The notes: a model not told the origin generated them from the sequence alone. DNA of 64,000 nucleotides from Hyphomonadaceae bacterium (GCA_027485145.1 JAIXRO010000034.1:1-64000); one strand, 5' to 3'; positions 1 through 9,288 are shown, counted from the first letter of the stretch. A program made the numbers and translations.

Positions 1-53
1 AATCCCCAAAATAACTGTTGCACGCGGCAAGGTTTAACCTAATTCAGGGCGCC

Positions 54-1178
54 ATGAAGATATCAGTGCTCAAAGAACGGCGACCCGGCGAAACCCGCGT
101 GGCGGCAACCCCGGAGACAGTCAAGAAGCTCGTGGGCCTCGGCCACACGGTAACGATCGAATCCGGTGCCGGCACCGTCGCGGGCTTCCCCGACAGCGCC
201 TTCACTGACGCGGGCGCCGCGATAGTGGCAGGCCCCGCCGCCGCCAGCGGCGCGGATATCGTGTTCAAGGTCCGCCGGCCGGAGCCCGCCGAGATCGCCT
301 CCCTGCCGGAAGGGTCGGCCCTGATCGCGCTGATGGAGCCGTTCGCCTATGACGCGAGCGAAGTGGCCGCGCTGAACGCGAAAAAGATCGCCGGCCTGTC
401 GATGGAATTCACACCGCGAATCACGCGCGCCCAGTCGATGGACGCGCTGTCCTCGCAGTCGAACCTCGCGGGCTACCGCGCGGTCATCGAAGGCGCGCAG
501 ATCTATGGCCGCGCCATGCCGATGATGATGACGGCCGCAGGCACCGTCGCCCCCGCAAAAGTCTTCATCATGGGCGCCGGCGTCGCCGGCCTCCAGGCCA
601 TCGCCACCGCCCGCCGTCTCGGCGCGGTGGTCACCGCCAACGACGTACGCCCCGCCGCCAAGGAACAGGTCGCCTCGCTCGGCGCCAAGTTCATCGCGGT
701 CGAGGATGACGAGTTCAAGGCCGCCGAAACGTCCGCAGGCTATGCGAAGGAAATGTCGCCCGAGTACCAGGCGAAACAGGCCGCGCTCACCGCCAGCCAC
801 ATCGCCAAGCAGGACATCGTCATCACCACCGCCCTGATCCCCGGCCGCGCCGCGCCCGTGCTGATCACCGAAGCCATGGTCCATTCGATGAAGCCCGGCT
901 CGGTCATCGTCGACATGGCTGTCTCGCAAGGCGGCAACTGCCCGCTCTCGAAAGCCGACGAGATTGTTGACGTCAACGGCGTCAAGGTTGCCGGCTTCTC
1001 GAACCTGCCTGCCCGCCTGCCGGCAGACTCTTCCTCGCTGTTTGCGAAGAACCTGCTCGCCTTCCTGCCGCTGATCACCGGCGAAGGCGGCAAGCTCAAT
1101 CTCGATACGGACGATGAAATCGTCAAAGCCATGCTGCTCACGCGCAATGGTGCCACCGTCAGCGAAAGGCTCAAGTAA
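54..1178 (+). CDS. pntAA: NAD(P) transhydrogenase alpha subunit part 1 (domain I)
   Basis: Soluble NAD(H)-binding domain I of the proton-translocating transhydrogenase, which passes hydride between NAD(H) and NADP(H) on the cytoplasmic face of the inner membrane. The 374-residue product opens with the alanine-dehydrogenase-like pattern KERRPGETRVAATP and carries the Rossmann loop GAGVAGLQA at about residues 174-182. I start it at the ATG at 54, where the family N terminus (MKISVLKER) begins; the in-frame ATG at 18 would add 12 unrelated residues. The next gene starts on the base after the stop codon, so this is the split-alpha three-gene arrangement common in Alphaproteobacteria. Confidence 0.95.
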   Translation: MKISVLKERRPGETRVAATPETVKKLVGLGHTVTIESGAGTVAGFPDSAFTDAGAAIVAGPAAASGADIVFKVRRPEPAEIASLPEGSALIALMEPFAYDASEVAALNAKKIAGLSMEFTPRITRAQSMDALSSQSNLAGYRAVIEGAQIYGRAMPMMMTAAGTVAPAKVFIMGAGVAGLQAIATARRLGAVVTANDVRPAAKEQVASLGAKFIAVEDDEFKAAETSAGYAKEMSPEYQAKQAALTASHIAKQDIVITTALIPGRAAPVLITEAMVHSMKPGSVIVDMAVSQGGNCPLSKADEIVDVNGVKVAGFSNLPARLPADSSSLFAKNLLAFLPLITGEGGKLNLDTDDEIVKAMLLTRNGATVSERLK

Positions 1179-1544
1179 ATGAAACGCGCCCTTTCCGTCC
1201 TCGCCTTCGCCGCGCTCGCCCTTCCGGCCTATGCCGATGCGGGCGGCATCAACTCGACGGTGTTCCTCGCCGCGATCTTCGCGCTCGCCTGCTTCGTCGG
1301 CTACTATGTCGTCTGGTCGGTGACCCCCGCCCTGCACACGCCCCTGATGGCCGTGACCAATGCCATCTCCTCGGTGATCGTCGTCGGCGCGCTCGTCGCA
1401 GCGGCCGCTGCAGGTCTGTCTTCCGAAGGCTGGATCGCCAAGATCCTCGGCGCCGTCGCCGTCATGCTCGCCAGCGTCAACATCTTCGGCGGCTTCCTCG
1501 TCACCCAGCGCATGCTGGCCATGTACAAGAAAAAAGGGACCTGA
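1179..1544 (+). CDS. pntAB: NAD(P) transhydrogenase alpha subunit part 2 (membrane domain)
   Basis: The 121-residue membrane half of the split alpha subunit. The N terminus (ending PAYADA) looks like a signal sequence or leading helix, followed by three hydrophobic segments at about residues 25-42, 50-76 and 85-108 and a basic tail (YKKKGT). With the PntB helices it builds the proton channel (domain II). It is flanked directly by pntAA and pntB with 0 and 3 bases of spacing, so the three genes are certainly one transcript. Confidence 0.94.
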   Translation: MKRALSVLAFAALALPAYADAGGINSTVFLAAIFALACFVGYYVVWSVTPALHTPLMAVTNAISSVIVVGALVAAAAAGLSSEGWIAKILGAVAVMLASVNIFGGFLVTQRMLAMYKKKGT

Positions 1545-1547
1545 CCC

Positions 1548-2966
1548 GTGGAACAGTTTCAATCCACCTGGGCGCCCCTGCTCTATCTCGTCGCGGGCGT
1601 ATTGTTCATCCTGGCGCTGCGCGGGCTCTCGAGCCCGGCGACCAGCCAGAAGGGCAACCGCAATGGCATGATCGGCATGGCGATTGCCGTCGGCACGACC
1701 ATTGCCCTCATCTGGAACCAGCTTGATGGCGCCACCTGGGCGCTGATCATCGGCGCGGTCGCCATCGGCGGCACCATCGGCGCGGTTACCGCCCGCCGCA
1801 TCGCGATGACGGACATGCCGCAGCTCGTTGCGGCCTTCCACTCGCTCGTCGGCCTCGCCGCCGTGCTCGTCGCCGCCGCCGCGCTCTACGCGCCGGAAAG
1901 CTTCGGCATCATGGGCCTCACCGGCATCAAGATGGCCTCGCTCATCGAACTCGGCCTCGGCTCCGCCATTGGCGCGCTGACGTTCACCGGCTCGATCATC
2001 GCCTTCGCCAAGCTCAATGGCAACATGAGCGGCGCGCCGATCCTGCTGCCCGCCCGCCACCTGCTGAACCTGGCGCTCGGCGGCGGCATCATCGCGCTCA
2101 CGGTCGTCCTCATCATGAGCGGCGGCGAAGCGCATTGGGCCTTCTGGGGCCTCACGGTCCTCGCGCTCATCCTCGGCATCACGCTGATCATCCCCATCGG
2201 CGGCGCCGACATGCCGGTCGTCGTCTCGATGCTGAACTCCTATTCCGGCTGGGCGGCGGCCGCCCTCGGCTTCACGCTCGGCAACTTCGCGCTGATCATC
2301 ACCGGCGCCCTCGTCGGCTCGTCCGGCGCGATCCTTTCGTACATCATGTGCAAAGGCATGAATCGTTCCTTCATCTCGGTGATCCTCGGCGGCTTCGGCG
2401 GCGAGGATGCAGCCGCGGCTGCCGGCGGCGCAAAGGTCGATCGTCCGTACAAGAAGGGGTCTGCCGAAGACGCCGCCTTCATCATGAAGAACGCCTCCAA
2501 GGTCATCATCGTCCCCGGCTACGGCATGGCCGTCGCCCAGGCCCAGCACGCGCTGAAAGAGATGGCCGAGAAGCTGAAAGCCGAAGGCGTCGAAGTGAAA
2601 TATGCCATCCACCCCGTTGCGGGCCGGATGCCGGGCCACATGAACGTCCTCCTCGCAGAGGCCCAGGTGCCGTACGACGAAGTGTTCGAACTCGAAGACA
2701 TCAACTCCGAGTTTTCCGCTTCGGACGTCGCCTTCGTCATCGGCGCCAATGACGTGACGAACCCGGCGGCGAAAACCGACAAGACCTCACCGATCTACGG
2801 CATGCCCATCCTCGACGTGGAAAACGCCCGCACGGTGCTCTTCATCAAGCGCTCGATGGGCTCGGGCTATGCCGGTATCGAGAACGAACTCTTCTTCCAC
2901 GACAACACGATGATGCTGCTCGCGGACGCCAAGAAGATGGTCGAGGACATCGTCAAGAACCTCTGA
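1548..2966 (+). CDS. pntB: NAD(P) transhydrogenase beta subunit
   Basis: 472 residues, the usual PntB length. The first half is a run of hydrophobic helices (membrane domain II). The last 180 residues are the NADP(H)-binding domain III, with the conserved stretches IIVPGYGMAVAQAQ, AGRMPGHMNVLLAEA and GANDVTNPAA. The start is a GTG three bases after the pntAB stop. The enzyme uses the proton gradient to make NADPH. It is the last gene of the pnt operon; an inverted repeat that can act as terminator follows at 3064-3147. Confidence 0.95.
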   Translation: MEQFQSTWAPLLYLVAGVLFILALRGLSSPATSQKGNRNGMIGMAIAVGTTIALIWNQLDGATWALIIGAVAIGGTIGAVTARRIAMTDMPQLVAAFHSLVGLAAVLVAAAALYAPESFGIMGLTGIKMASLIELGLGSAIGALTFTGSIIAFAKLNGNMSGAPILLPARHLLNLALGGGIIALTVVLIMSGGEAHWAFWGLTVLALILGITLIIPIGGADMPVVVSMLNSYSGWAAAALGFTLGNFALIITGALVGSSGAILSYIMCKGMNRSFISVILGGFGGEDAAAAAGGAKVDRPYKKGSAEDAAFIMKNASKVIIVPGYGMAVAQAQHALKEMAEKLKAEGVEVKYAIHPVAGRMPGHMNVLLAEAQVPYDEVFELEDINSEFSASDVAFVIGANDVTNPAAKTDKTSPIYGMPILDVENARTVLFIKRSMGSGYAGIENELFFHDNTMMLLADAKKMVEDIVKNL

Positions 2967-3063
2967 TCGCGCTCACACGCGGGTTGCGGTCGTCACCCTC
3001 GTCGGGCGCAGCCCGTCTGAGGGCCCATCTCCCGATCCTTCCGCACACGCATCATCCTCTATC

Positions 3064-3147
3064 TGTCATCCCGGCGAAAGCCGGGACCCAGTGAAGTCGC
3101 TTTGCTGCGGAACAAAGGTCTGGGTCCCGGCTTCCGCCGGGATGACA
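3064..3147. repeat. Alphaproteobacterial palindromic repeat, probable bidirectional terminator
   Basis: Two 28-bp arms (3064-3091 and 3120-3147) are near-perfect inverted copies, and each arm is itself a small hairpin (CCCGGC-gaaa-GCCGGG and CCCGGC-ttcc-GCCGGG). The element sits between the convergent ends of pntB and the LD-carboxypeptidase. Elements starting with a GTCATCCCGGC core are scattered intergenic repeats in many alphaproteobacterial genomes. Only one copy is visible here, so the dispersed nature is from general knowledge and the terminator role is inferred. Confidence 0.75.
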
Positions 3148-3164
3148 AAATGGGGAAGTGAGGA

Positions 3165-4004
3165 TTAAGCCCCCGCGCCCCGCTCCCCGAACACCACGAT
3201 CTTGTTGTCCACATCGTGCCCGATATCCGCGCGGCCGAGATAGGCAATCCCGCCCCGCGCGCACCAGTGCTGCACGATCTCCTCTTCGGTCCTGCCAAAG
3301 TCGATATCGTTCACCGGGATCGCCCCGCACCGCCCCAGCCGGATGCCCGCCACCTTCTTCACCTCCTGGTTCGACGTGATCGTGAACATCATCCGGTCCA
3401 GCCGGTAATGATACTCGCCCACATCCTCCAGCATCAGCACATGGCCGGTGAGGTCCGGCAGAAAACCGGTGCCGATCAGGCTCGCGAATACCGAGATATT
3501 GAACGCCGCATACTTGCCCGGCGCAAGCGTCACCGGATCAACCCCCGCCCCATCATCCGTACCCGTCAGGAAGGCGAGCGACCGGCGCACCGCGGCCACG
3601 CCGCCCTCGCGCAGGATGTCCGCCGGCATCGGCCCATGCACCACGCGGCCAATCCCATCACGCGCCAGCCGCGCCAGCAGGCTGCCCGCATCGCTATAGC
3701 CGAGATAGGTCTTCCGCCGCGCCGCATCGCCAAGGTTGTCGAAGGCCAGGTCGAGGATCCGGCAGGCTCCATACCCGCCCCGCGCAAACCAGATCGCATC
3801 CAGCGAGGGATCATTCGCATATTCGGCAAACGCCGCCGCCCGCGCGCTGTCCGGCCCCGCAAAATGCCCCTCGCGCAGGAAGCACTGCGGATGAAACACC
3901 AGCTCCGTGGTGTTGCCCGCCAGCGCGCTCACCCGCTCCGCCAAGCCAAGGTCAATCGCCCGCCCCGGCCCGACAATCCCGATGCGTGTCACCTTCGCGC
4001 CCAT
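3165..4004 (-). CDS. LD-carboxypeptidase family protein (peptidase S66)
   Basis: 279 residues of the LdcA/MccF family, cytoplasmic serine peptidases that trim the terminal D-alanine from recycled murein tetrapeptides (LdcA) or cleave microcin-type conjugates (MccF). Visible family signs are FARGGYGACRIL (residues 73-84), the nucleophile loop GYSD with Ser104, a glutamate in LMLEDVGEYHYRLDRM and a late GHD histidine in RADIGHDVDNK. It is convergent with pntB and divergent from the SMR exporter, 139 bp away. I cannot tell LdcA from MccF-like specificity by eye. Confidence 0.82.
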   Translation of the reverse strand: MGAKVTRIGIVGPGRAIDLGLAERVSALAGNTTELVFHPQCFLREGHFAGPDSARAAAFAEYANDPSLDAIWFARGGYGACRILDLAFDNLGDAARRKTYLGYSDAGSLLARLARDGIGRVVHGPMPADILREGGVAAVRRSLAFLTGTDDGAGVDPVTLAPGKYAAFNISVFASLIGTGFLPDLTGHVLMLEDVGEYHYRLDRMMFTITSNQEVKKVAGIRLGRCGAIPVNDIDFGRTEEEIVQHWCARGGIAYLGRADIGHDVDNKIVVFGERGAGA

Positions 4005-4143
4005 GTCACTCTCCCGGCGTTGCCGGAGCAGTTAGAGCGGCATTCCCGGAAAATTGGAACGCATTTTACGGCCCGTTTGCGGCTGGCGGGCCGGGAGGCG
4101 AAACACTACATGTTCCCGATCAGCACGGGACCGAGACGCGATC

Positions 4144-4464
4144 ATGGGTTGGATATTCCTGATATTGGCGGGCGTGCTCGAAGTCGGCTTCACCACGACG
4201 CTGCGCCTGCTCATCAAGACCCCCAGCAGTATCCTGCTGAACGCGGTCTTCATCGTGCTCATCATTGCAAGCTTCACCTGCCTTCAGCAGGCCGTGAAGA
4301 CCGTCCCCCTCGGCACGGGATACGCGGTCTGGACCGGCATCGGCGCCGTCGGCACGGTCATTGTGGGCGGGCTGTTCTTCAACGAGAGCCTGCCGCCCCT
4401 CCGGATCGCACTCATCGGCCTGATCATCGTGGGCGTCGTCGGCCTGAAACTGATCGAGCATTGA
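4144..4464 (+). CDS. Small multidrug resistance family exporter (SugE/Gdx-like)
   Basis: 106 residues with four hydrophobic helices, the size and layout of SMR proteins, which work as antiparallel dimers exchanging protons for cations. The essential glutamate of helix 1 is present (LAGVLEVGFTT, Glu13), and GYAVWTGIGAVGT in helix 3 matches the SugE/Gdx branch, whose known substrate is guanidinium. I start at 4144 because family members begin MGW or MAW at the first helix; upstream in-frame codons encode basic non-membrane sequence. A 7-bp hairpin lies in the leader at 4069-4093, but without the loop motif of a guanidine riboswitch. Confidence 0.85.
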   Translation: MGWIFLILAGVLEVGFTTTLRLLIKTPSSILLNAVFIVLIIASFTCLQQAVKTVPLGTGYAVWTGIGAVGTVIVGGLFFNESLPPLRIALIGLIIVGVVGLKLIEH

Positions 4465-4570
4465 CCCGTTCAGAGGTGTGCAGCGAACGGCTTGCTTGGC
4501 CTTAGTGTTTCCGGGAACTACGGAATCGAGACAAAGCTCCCGTCGCAACCCCTGCCAAAGAATGCCCATC

Positions 4571-5980
4571 ATGACCGACACGACTCGCTATTTCTTCTGC
4601 GGCATCGGCGGCTCCGGCATGTTGCCGTTGGCGTTGATCCTGCTCGATCAGGGCCACATCATCGAGGGGTCGGACCGGTCGCTCGACCAGGGGCGCACGC
4701 CCGCGAAATTCGACTACCTGCGCTCGCGCGGCATCCGCCTTTATCCGCAGGATGGCAGCGGCGTCACCAGCCCCGAGCAGGTCGTCGTCGCCTCCGCCGC
4801 CGTGGAAGACACGGTGCCCGATATCGCCGCCGCCATCCGCGCGGGCGCCAAGCGCATGAGCCGGGCGGACATGCTGTCGGCCCTGTTCAATGCCGCGCCG
4901 TTTGCGATTGGCGTGGCGGGCACGAGCGGCAAGTCGACCGTCACCGGCATGATCGCCTGGATCCTCCACCATGCGGGCAAGAGCCCCACGGTGATGAACG
5001 GCGCGGTGATGAAGAATTTCCGCACGCCCGAGGCGCTGTTCTCAAGCTCCCTTGTCGGCAGCAGCGGCATCTTCGTTTCGGAAGTGGACGAGAGCGACGG
5101 CTCAATCGCTGCCTACAATCCGCGCGTTGTGGTGCTGATGAACATCGCGCTCGATCACAAGACGATGGACGAACTGCGCGCCCTGTTCGGCGGCTTTGCT
5201 TCGCGCGCCAAGGATGTCGTGCTGAACCTCGACAATGCCGAGACGGCGCGCATGGCGGCGGACTTCCCGGCGGCGATAACCTACAGCCTCGACAATCCGG
5301 CCGCGCGGCTTACTGCCAGCGATATTGCGCCCGCGCCGACGAGCATCACATGCTCCGTACACGACCGGGAGTCGGGCGCCTCCGCCGCAATCCGCCTCGC
5401 GACACCCGGCCGGCACAATGTCTCAAACGCACTCGCGGCGATTGCGGCGACGCTGACCTGCGGCGTAACGCTCGCCGAAGCCGCCGCTGCGCTCGGCGAA
5501 TTCGCCGGAATCGCCCGCCGGTTCGATATTGTCGGCACCGAGAACGGCGTGACGGTCATCGATGATTTCGGGCACAACCCGGACAAGATTTCCGCCACCT
5601 TGCGCACGGTGAACCAGTTCCCCGGCCGCGTGCTGGTCATGTTCCAGCCGCACGGCTTCGGCCCGATCAAGAAGATGCGGCGCGAGTTCGCCGAATGCTT
5701 CGCGGATAATCTGGATGCGGAGGATATCCTGCTGATGCCCGAGCCTGCCTATTTCGGCGGCACCGTGGACCGCTCGGTGGGCAGCGCCGACCTCGCCGCC
5801 GATATCCGCGCGCTGGGGCGCAGCGCTGAAGCCCTCGGCGACCGGCCGGCCTGCGGCGCGCGGCTTGTCGAACTCGCCCGTCCGGGCGACCGCATCCTCG
5901 TAATGGGCGCCCGCGACGATACGCTAACGACGTTCGCGCAGGACCTGCTCGTCAGTCTGCGGACGACCGGGGGTCAATGA
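4571..5980 (+). CDS. Mur ligase family protein (MurC/Mpl-like)
   Basis: 469 residues with all three Mur ligase domains: an N-terminal UDP-binding motif (FFCGIGGSGM), the ATP P-loop GVAGTSGKSTV at about residue 115, the acidic EVDESDGS segment, and the C-terminal VIDDFGHNPDKI motif. This family joins L-alanine (MurC) or a recycled tripeptide (Mpl) to UDP-MurNAc in the cytoplasm. No dcw cluster surrounds it, so it is more likely a recycling ligase or paralogue than the essential MurC. An in-frame ATG at 4562 is an alternative start. Its 3' end overlaps the convergent esterase by 29 bases. Confidence 0.82.
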   Translation: MTDTTRYFFCGIGGSGMLPLALILLDQGHIIEGSDRSLDQGRTPAKFDYLRSRGIRLYPQDGSGVTSPEQVVVASAAVEDTVPDIAAAIRAGAKRMSRADMLSALFNAAPFAIGVAGTSGKSTVTGMIAWILHHAGKSPTVMNGAVMKNFRTPEALFSSSLVGSSGIFVSEVDESDGSIAAYNPRVVVLMNIALDHKTMDELRALFGGFASRAKDVVLNLDNAETARMAADFPAAITYSLDNPAARLTASDIAPAPTSITCSVHDRESGASAAIRLATPGRHNVSNALAAIAATLTCGVTLAEAAAALGEFAGIARRFDIVGTENGVTVIDDFGHNPDKISATLRTVNQFPGRVLVMFQPHGFGPIKKMRREFAECFADNLDAEDILLMPEPAYFGGTVDRSVGSADLAADIRALGRSAEALGDRPACGARLVELARPGDRILVMGARDDTLTTFAQDLLVSLRTTGGQ

Positions 5981-6911
5981 AGCTCGCGAGTACGTCTGCC
6001 TGAACGTCGAATACGGCTGTGCCGGGCGCGACCAGTTCGACATGGCCGGTGGCGGGCACGACGATCAACGATGTTACATCGCCTGCGGCTTCGGCCTTGC
6101 GCGTGAGCGCGTCGCCCAGAAGCGGCGGGGCGATCCTGTCCTCGCTTCCATTGACGCTGATGAAGGGCACGCCGATGGGCAAAAGCCGCGCGGGTGAGGT
6201 GTCACTCAGCGGGTCCGGTCTCTCCGCCGAGGACATCCCGGTCACCTGATCGTAGACCGCATCAAGGCAGCTCGGCAGCGTCACCGGCCGCGAGGCTTCG
6301 AGGTCAGCGAGGCCGCCGGAAACAATGACGCCCTGGAAGGCCAGAGGGTCGGTCACGCGCAAGGGGCTCGACTCCGGCAGGCGCGACCGCGCGGCCAGCC
6401 AGAGGATCAGGTGGCCACCCGCCGAGTGGCCAATCCCGGTAACGTGGTTGAGGTTCAGATTGTAGCCGGCGGCCCGATCGCGCAGCGCATCCGTCGCCGC
6501 GCTGACATCCTGATACGTGCCGGGATAGCCGCCGCCGGGCTCGTCCACGCCCCGGTATTCGATGTTCCAGACCGCCCAGCCCTTCTGGCGCAGGGCGTCC
6601 GCCATCCAGTCCATCAGGCTTTTATCTGCGATCGACTTTTGCCAGCATCCGCCATGCACCATGACGACCACGGGGTGCGGCCCCTCGCCTTCCGGCAGCC
6701 AGAGGTCCACCACGTCCGTGGCGCCCTCGCCCCAGCGGATCTGCTGGGAGGCGGCCGGGCGCGGCCGGGCGGTCAGGTCGTCCCAGGTCATCAGCTTCGC
6801 CGGTTCTGCCACCGCTTCAGCCTCCGAAGACTTGGGCGCCGCCGGCTCCGGCGCCGGCGTGCAAGCGGCCATGAGCATGAGCGCGGCCATCGCCAACTGA
6901 CTTTTCCACAC
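5952..6911 (-). CDS. Alpha/beta-hydrolase lipoprotein esterase; candidate kynurenine formamidase
   Basis: 319 residues. A hydrophobic leader ends LMAAC, a lipobox-like site, so the mature enzyme should be membrane-anchored outside the cytoplasm. The catalytic elements of the esterase/BD-FAE group are present: oxyanion motif VHGGCW, nucleophile elbow GIGHSAGGH, and the late histidine ATGHVEL. I choose the GTG at 6911, which follows the strong ribosome-binding site AAGGGAG. HGG-x-W is also the signature of alpha/beta-hydrolase kynurenine formamidases, and the gene is divergent from kynureninase 72 bp away. That role is inference; an exported lipoprotein would be unusual for it. Confidence 0.8.
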   Translation of the reverse strand: MWKSQLAMAALMLMAACTPAPEPAAPKSSEAEAVAEPAKLMTWDDLTARPRPAASQQIRWGEGATDVVDLWLPEGEGPHPVVVMVHGGCWQKSIADKSLMDWMADALRQKGWAVWNIEYRGVDEPGGGYPGTYQDVSAATDALRDRAAGYNLNLNHVTGIGHSAGGHLILWLAARSRLPESSPLRVTDPLAFQGVIVSGGLADLEASRPVTLPSCLDAVYDQVTGMSSAERPDPLSDTSPARLLPIGVPFISVNGSEDRIAPPLLGDALTRKAEAAGDVTSLIVVPATGHVELVAPGTAVFDVQADVLASFIDPRSSAD

Positions 6912-6983
6912 ACCAGGCTCCCTTGCCGCCGCTGTCTCCGCCCCTACTGTCGCAGCTTCATCCCGCGAGGCAAGGTCTACGCC

Positions 6984-8204
6984 ATGATCCCGACGCCGAC
7001 ATCGCGCGCAGACGCGCAGGCACTCGACCGCACGGACGCGCTCGCCTCCCGGACCGGCCTGTTCAGACTGCCGGAGGGCATCACCTATCTGGTCGGCCAC
7101 TCGCTCGGGCCGCCGCCCAGAACGGCGCAAACCCGGCTCAGTGCGGCGCAGGCCGACTGGGCCTCCGGCCTGGTGCGCAGCTGGAACTCCGCCGGCTGGA
7201 TCGATCTGGCCGAGCGCACCGGGGACCGGCTGGCCGCGCTGATCGGCGCGCCGGCCGGCGATGTGATCGTGACGGACAATGTGTCGGTGAACCTGTTCAA
7301 GCTCGCTGCCGCGGCTCTGCCGCATGCCGAGCGCTACGCCCTGTTTGTTGAAGAGGACGAGTTTCCGACGGACCAGTACATCGCGGCGGGGCTGGGCGGC
7401 CTGTCCGGCGCCGCGGTGCGGCTCCTGCCGCCGGGTGGCAGTTTCGAAGCGCTCGCCGCGGGCGGCGTGGTGATCAAGAGCGCGGTCAACTACCGGTCTG
7501 CCGAAGTCGCCGGCATTGCGGCGCATGAACGCGAAGCGCAGCGGCATGGCGCGCTGATCGTCTGGGACCTCAGCCACGCGACCGGCGTGATCGATCTGCA
7601 TCTGGCGTCCGATGGCGCACGGCTCGCCGCAGGGTGCACCTACAAGTACCTGAATGGCGGACCCGGCGCGCCAGCCTTTGTCTACGCGGCAAAGGAGATC
7701 GCCGCGAGACTCGCGACGCCTCTGCCGGGCTGGATGGGGCACTCGGCCCCATTCGCATTTGACAGCCGCTATACGCCGCGTGACGGCGCCGCCCGGTTTG
7801 CCAGCGGCACGCCGCCCATCCTGTCGCTGGCCGCCCTCGGCGGCGCGCTCGATGTGTTCGATGGTGTTGCGCTTGAAGACCTTCAGGCGAAGGCGCGCGC
7901 GCTCGGCGCCATTGCCATTGCCCGCGCGCAAGGCATGGGGCTGGAGGTGCTGTCGCCCATCGAGGACGCCGCGCGGGGTGGGCATGTCAGCCTGCGCATT
8001 GCGGAGGGCTATCCGGTTGTGCAGGCGCTGGCCGCGCGCGGCGTGCTGGCGGATTTCCGCGCGCCGGATACGGTGCGCTTCGGCTTCTCGCCCCTGTTCC
8101 TGCGGTACGCGCAGGTCTGGGACGCGCTTGATGTGCTGGACGAAATCCTCGCCTCGCGCAGCTGGGATGCGCCGGAATTCCATGCCCGCGCGAAGGTGAC
8201 CTGA
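6984..8204 (+). CDS. kynU: Kynureninase
   Basis: 406 residues, the normal length. A PLP-dependent fold-type I enzyme cleaving L-kynurenine to anthranilate and alanine. The cofactor lysine is Lys221 in GCTYKYLNGGPG, preceded by the PLP-binding aspartate in VWDLSHATG (Asp195), and the family start TYLVGHSLGP is clear. I start at the ATG at 6984, which gives the usual N terminus. The gene stands divergent from a possible formamidase, so together they could supply two steps of tryptophan breakdown. No tryptophan dioxygenase is in the window. Confidence 0.93.
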   Translation: MIPTPTSRADAQALDRTDALASRTGLFRLPEGITYLVGHSLGPPPRTAQTRLSAAQADWASGLVRSWNSAGWIDLAERTGDRLAALIGAPAGDVIVTDNVSVNLFKLAAAALPHAERYALFVEEDEFPTDQYIAAGLGGLSGAAVRLLPPGGSFEALAAGGVVIKSAVNYRSAEVAGIAAHEREAQRHGALIVWDLSHATGVIDLHLASDGARLAAGCTYKYLNGGPGAPAFVYAAKEIAARLATPLPGWMGHSAPFAFDSRYTPRDGAARFASGTPPILSLAALGGALDVFDGVALEDLQAKARALGAIAIARAQGMGLEVLSPIEDAARGGHVSLRIAEGYPVVQALAARGVLADFRAPDTVRFGFSPLFLRYAQVWDALDVLDEILASRSWDAPEFHARAKVT

Positions 8205-8230
8205 CGTCCGGGATTGACGGCGCTTTTTAT

Positions 8231-8247
8231 TGGCATTAACCGTGCCA
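8231..8247. promoter_or_regulatory. Candidate TetR-family operator (copy 2)
   Basis: TGGCA-TTAACCG-TGCCA: an inverted repeat with the same 5-bp half sites and the same 7-base spacing as the stronger palindrome at 15834-15874. It lies 34 bases before the haloalkane dehalogenase start and downstream of a TTGACG hexamer (8214-8219), so a bound repressor would block that promoter. The binding protein is presumed to be the TetR regulator at 12282-12896. Confidence 0.5.
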
Positions 8248-8280
8248 CAATAGAGATGAACCGGCAGGGAGGCCCGTTAC

Positions 8281-9267
8281 GTGCAGATTCTCAGGACGCC
8301 CGAGACGCAATTCGAAAACCTGTTCGAGTACGGATTTTCGCCGAACTATGTCGAGATTGCCGGCGCGGACGGAACGCCGCTGCGGATGCACTATCTGGAT
8401 GAAGGCCCGAAGGATGGCGAGCCGATCCTCTGCCTGCACGGGCAGCCTTCGTGGAGCTATCTTTACCGCAAGATGATCCCGATACTGACGGCCGCCGGAT
8501 ACCGCGTGCTGGCGCCGGATCTCATCGGCTTCGGCAAATCCGACAAGCCGGGCGCGATGGAGGATTACACCTATTCGGGACACGTCCGTTGGCTGAATGA
8601 ATGGCTTCGCAAGCTGGACCTGACCGGGCTCACGCTTGTCTGTCAGGACTGGGGCGGGCTGATTGGTCTGCGCGTGGCGGCTGACCAGATCAGCCGGTTC
8701 AAGCGCCTCGTGGTCGCCAACACGGGCCTGCCGGGAACGGCGACGCTGAACGACGACGTGTCAGCCTTTCTCGGCCAGATGTATCCGGCCGTGCCGGTGC
8801 CCGACGCGGCGATGGTGCGCGAGCAATTCCAGTCCGGCGGGCCGGGCGCGTTCCTCTACTGGGTGAAGTATGCGAGCGAGTCGCCCTCCTTCTCGGTGCG
8901 CGACGTGTTCGGGTTGCTTTCGGGCGTAACGGATCCACGGATCCTCGACGGCTATGTCGCGCCGTTTCCTGATGACACATTCATCGCCGGCGCCCGCAAG
9001 TTTCCGGCGCTCGTGCCGCTGCTGCCACAGCACAAGGAGGAGCGCCTCGCGAATGACCGCGCCTGGGCCGTGCTCGAGGCCTTCACGGGCCGCACCCTGA
9101 TTGCCTTCAGCGACGGCGACCCGGTGACCAAGGGAGGCGACGCTGTGTTCAAGGCGCGCAATCCCGGCGCCGATTGCGTGACCATCAAGAATGGCGGACA
9201 CTTCCTGCAGGAAGACCAGCCGGCCGCCTTTTCGGATGCAATCATCGCGTTCATGCGGCAGGGATAA
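8281..9267 (+). CDS. Haloalkane dehalogenase (HLD-I like)
   Basis: 328 residues. An alpha/beta hydrolase that replaces halogen on small haloalkanes by water, releasing an alcohol and halide. It has the family stretches HGQPSWSYLYR, PDLIGFGKSDKP and CQDWGG, where Asp123 is the nucleophile and the next Trp is a halide ligand; the catalytic His is His307 in GGHFLQED. The start is GTG after AGGGAGG. It heads an apparent operon with a sulfatase (21 bases on). The physiological substrate cannot be read from sequence, but the close DhlA-type motifs make true dehalogenation likely. Confidence 0.87.
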   Translation: MQILRTPETQFENLFEYGFSPNYVEIAGADGTPLRMHYLDEGPKDGEPILCLHGQPSWSYLYRKMIPILTAAGYRVLAPDLIGFGKSDKPGAMEDYTYSGHVRWLNEWLRKLDLTGLTLVCQDWGGLIGLRVAADQISRFKRLVVANTGLPGTATLNDDVSAFLGQMYPAVPVPDAAMVREQFQSGGPGAFLYWVKYASESPSFSVRDVFGLLSGVTDPRILDGYVAPFPDDTFIAGARKFPALVPLLPQHKEERLANDRAWAVLEAFTGRTLIAFSDGDPVTKGGDAVFKARNPGADCVTIKNGGHFLQEDQPAAFSDAIIAFMRQG

Positions 9268-9288
9268 GAACGGGACGGGGAACGGGCC

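Noticed and set aside
63-2639. An 858-residue open frame antisense to the pnt genes
   Set aside because: Composition is the Arg/Gly/Asp/His-rich shadow typical of GC-rich antisense frames and the plus strand carries three certain genes.
4005-4143. Guanidine riboswitch upstream of the SMR exporter
   Set aside because: A 7-bp hairpin (4069-4093) and a second weak hairpin are present, but neither loop has the ACGR motif of guanidine-II and the guanidine-I core is not recognisable.
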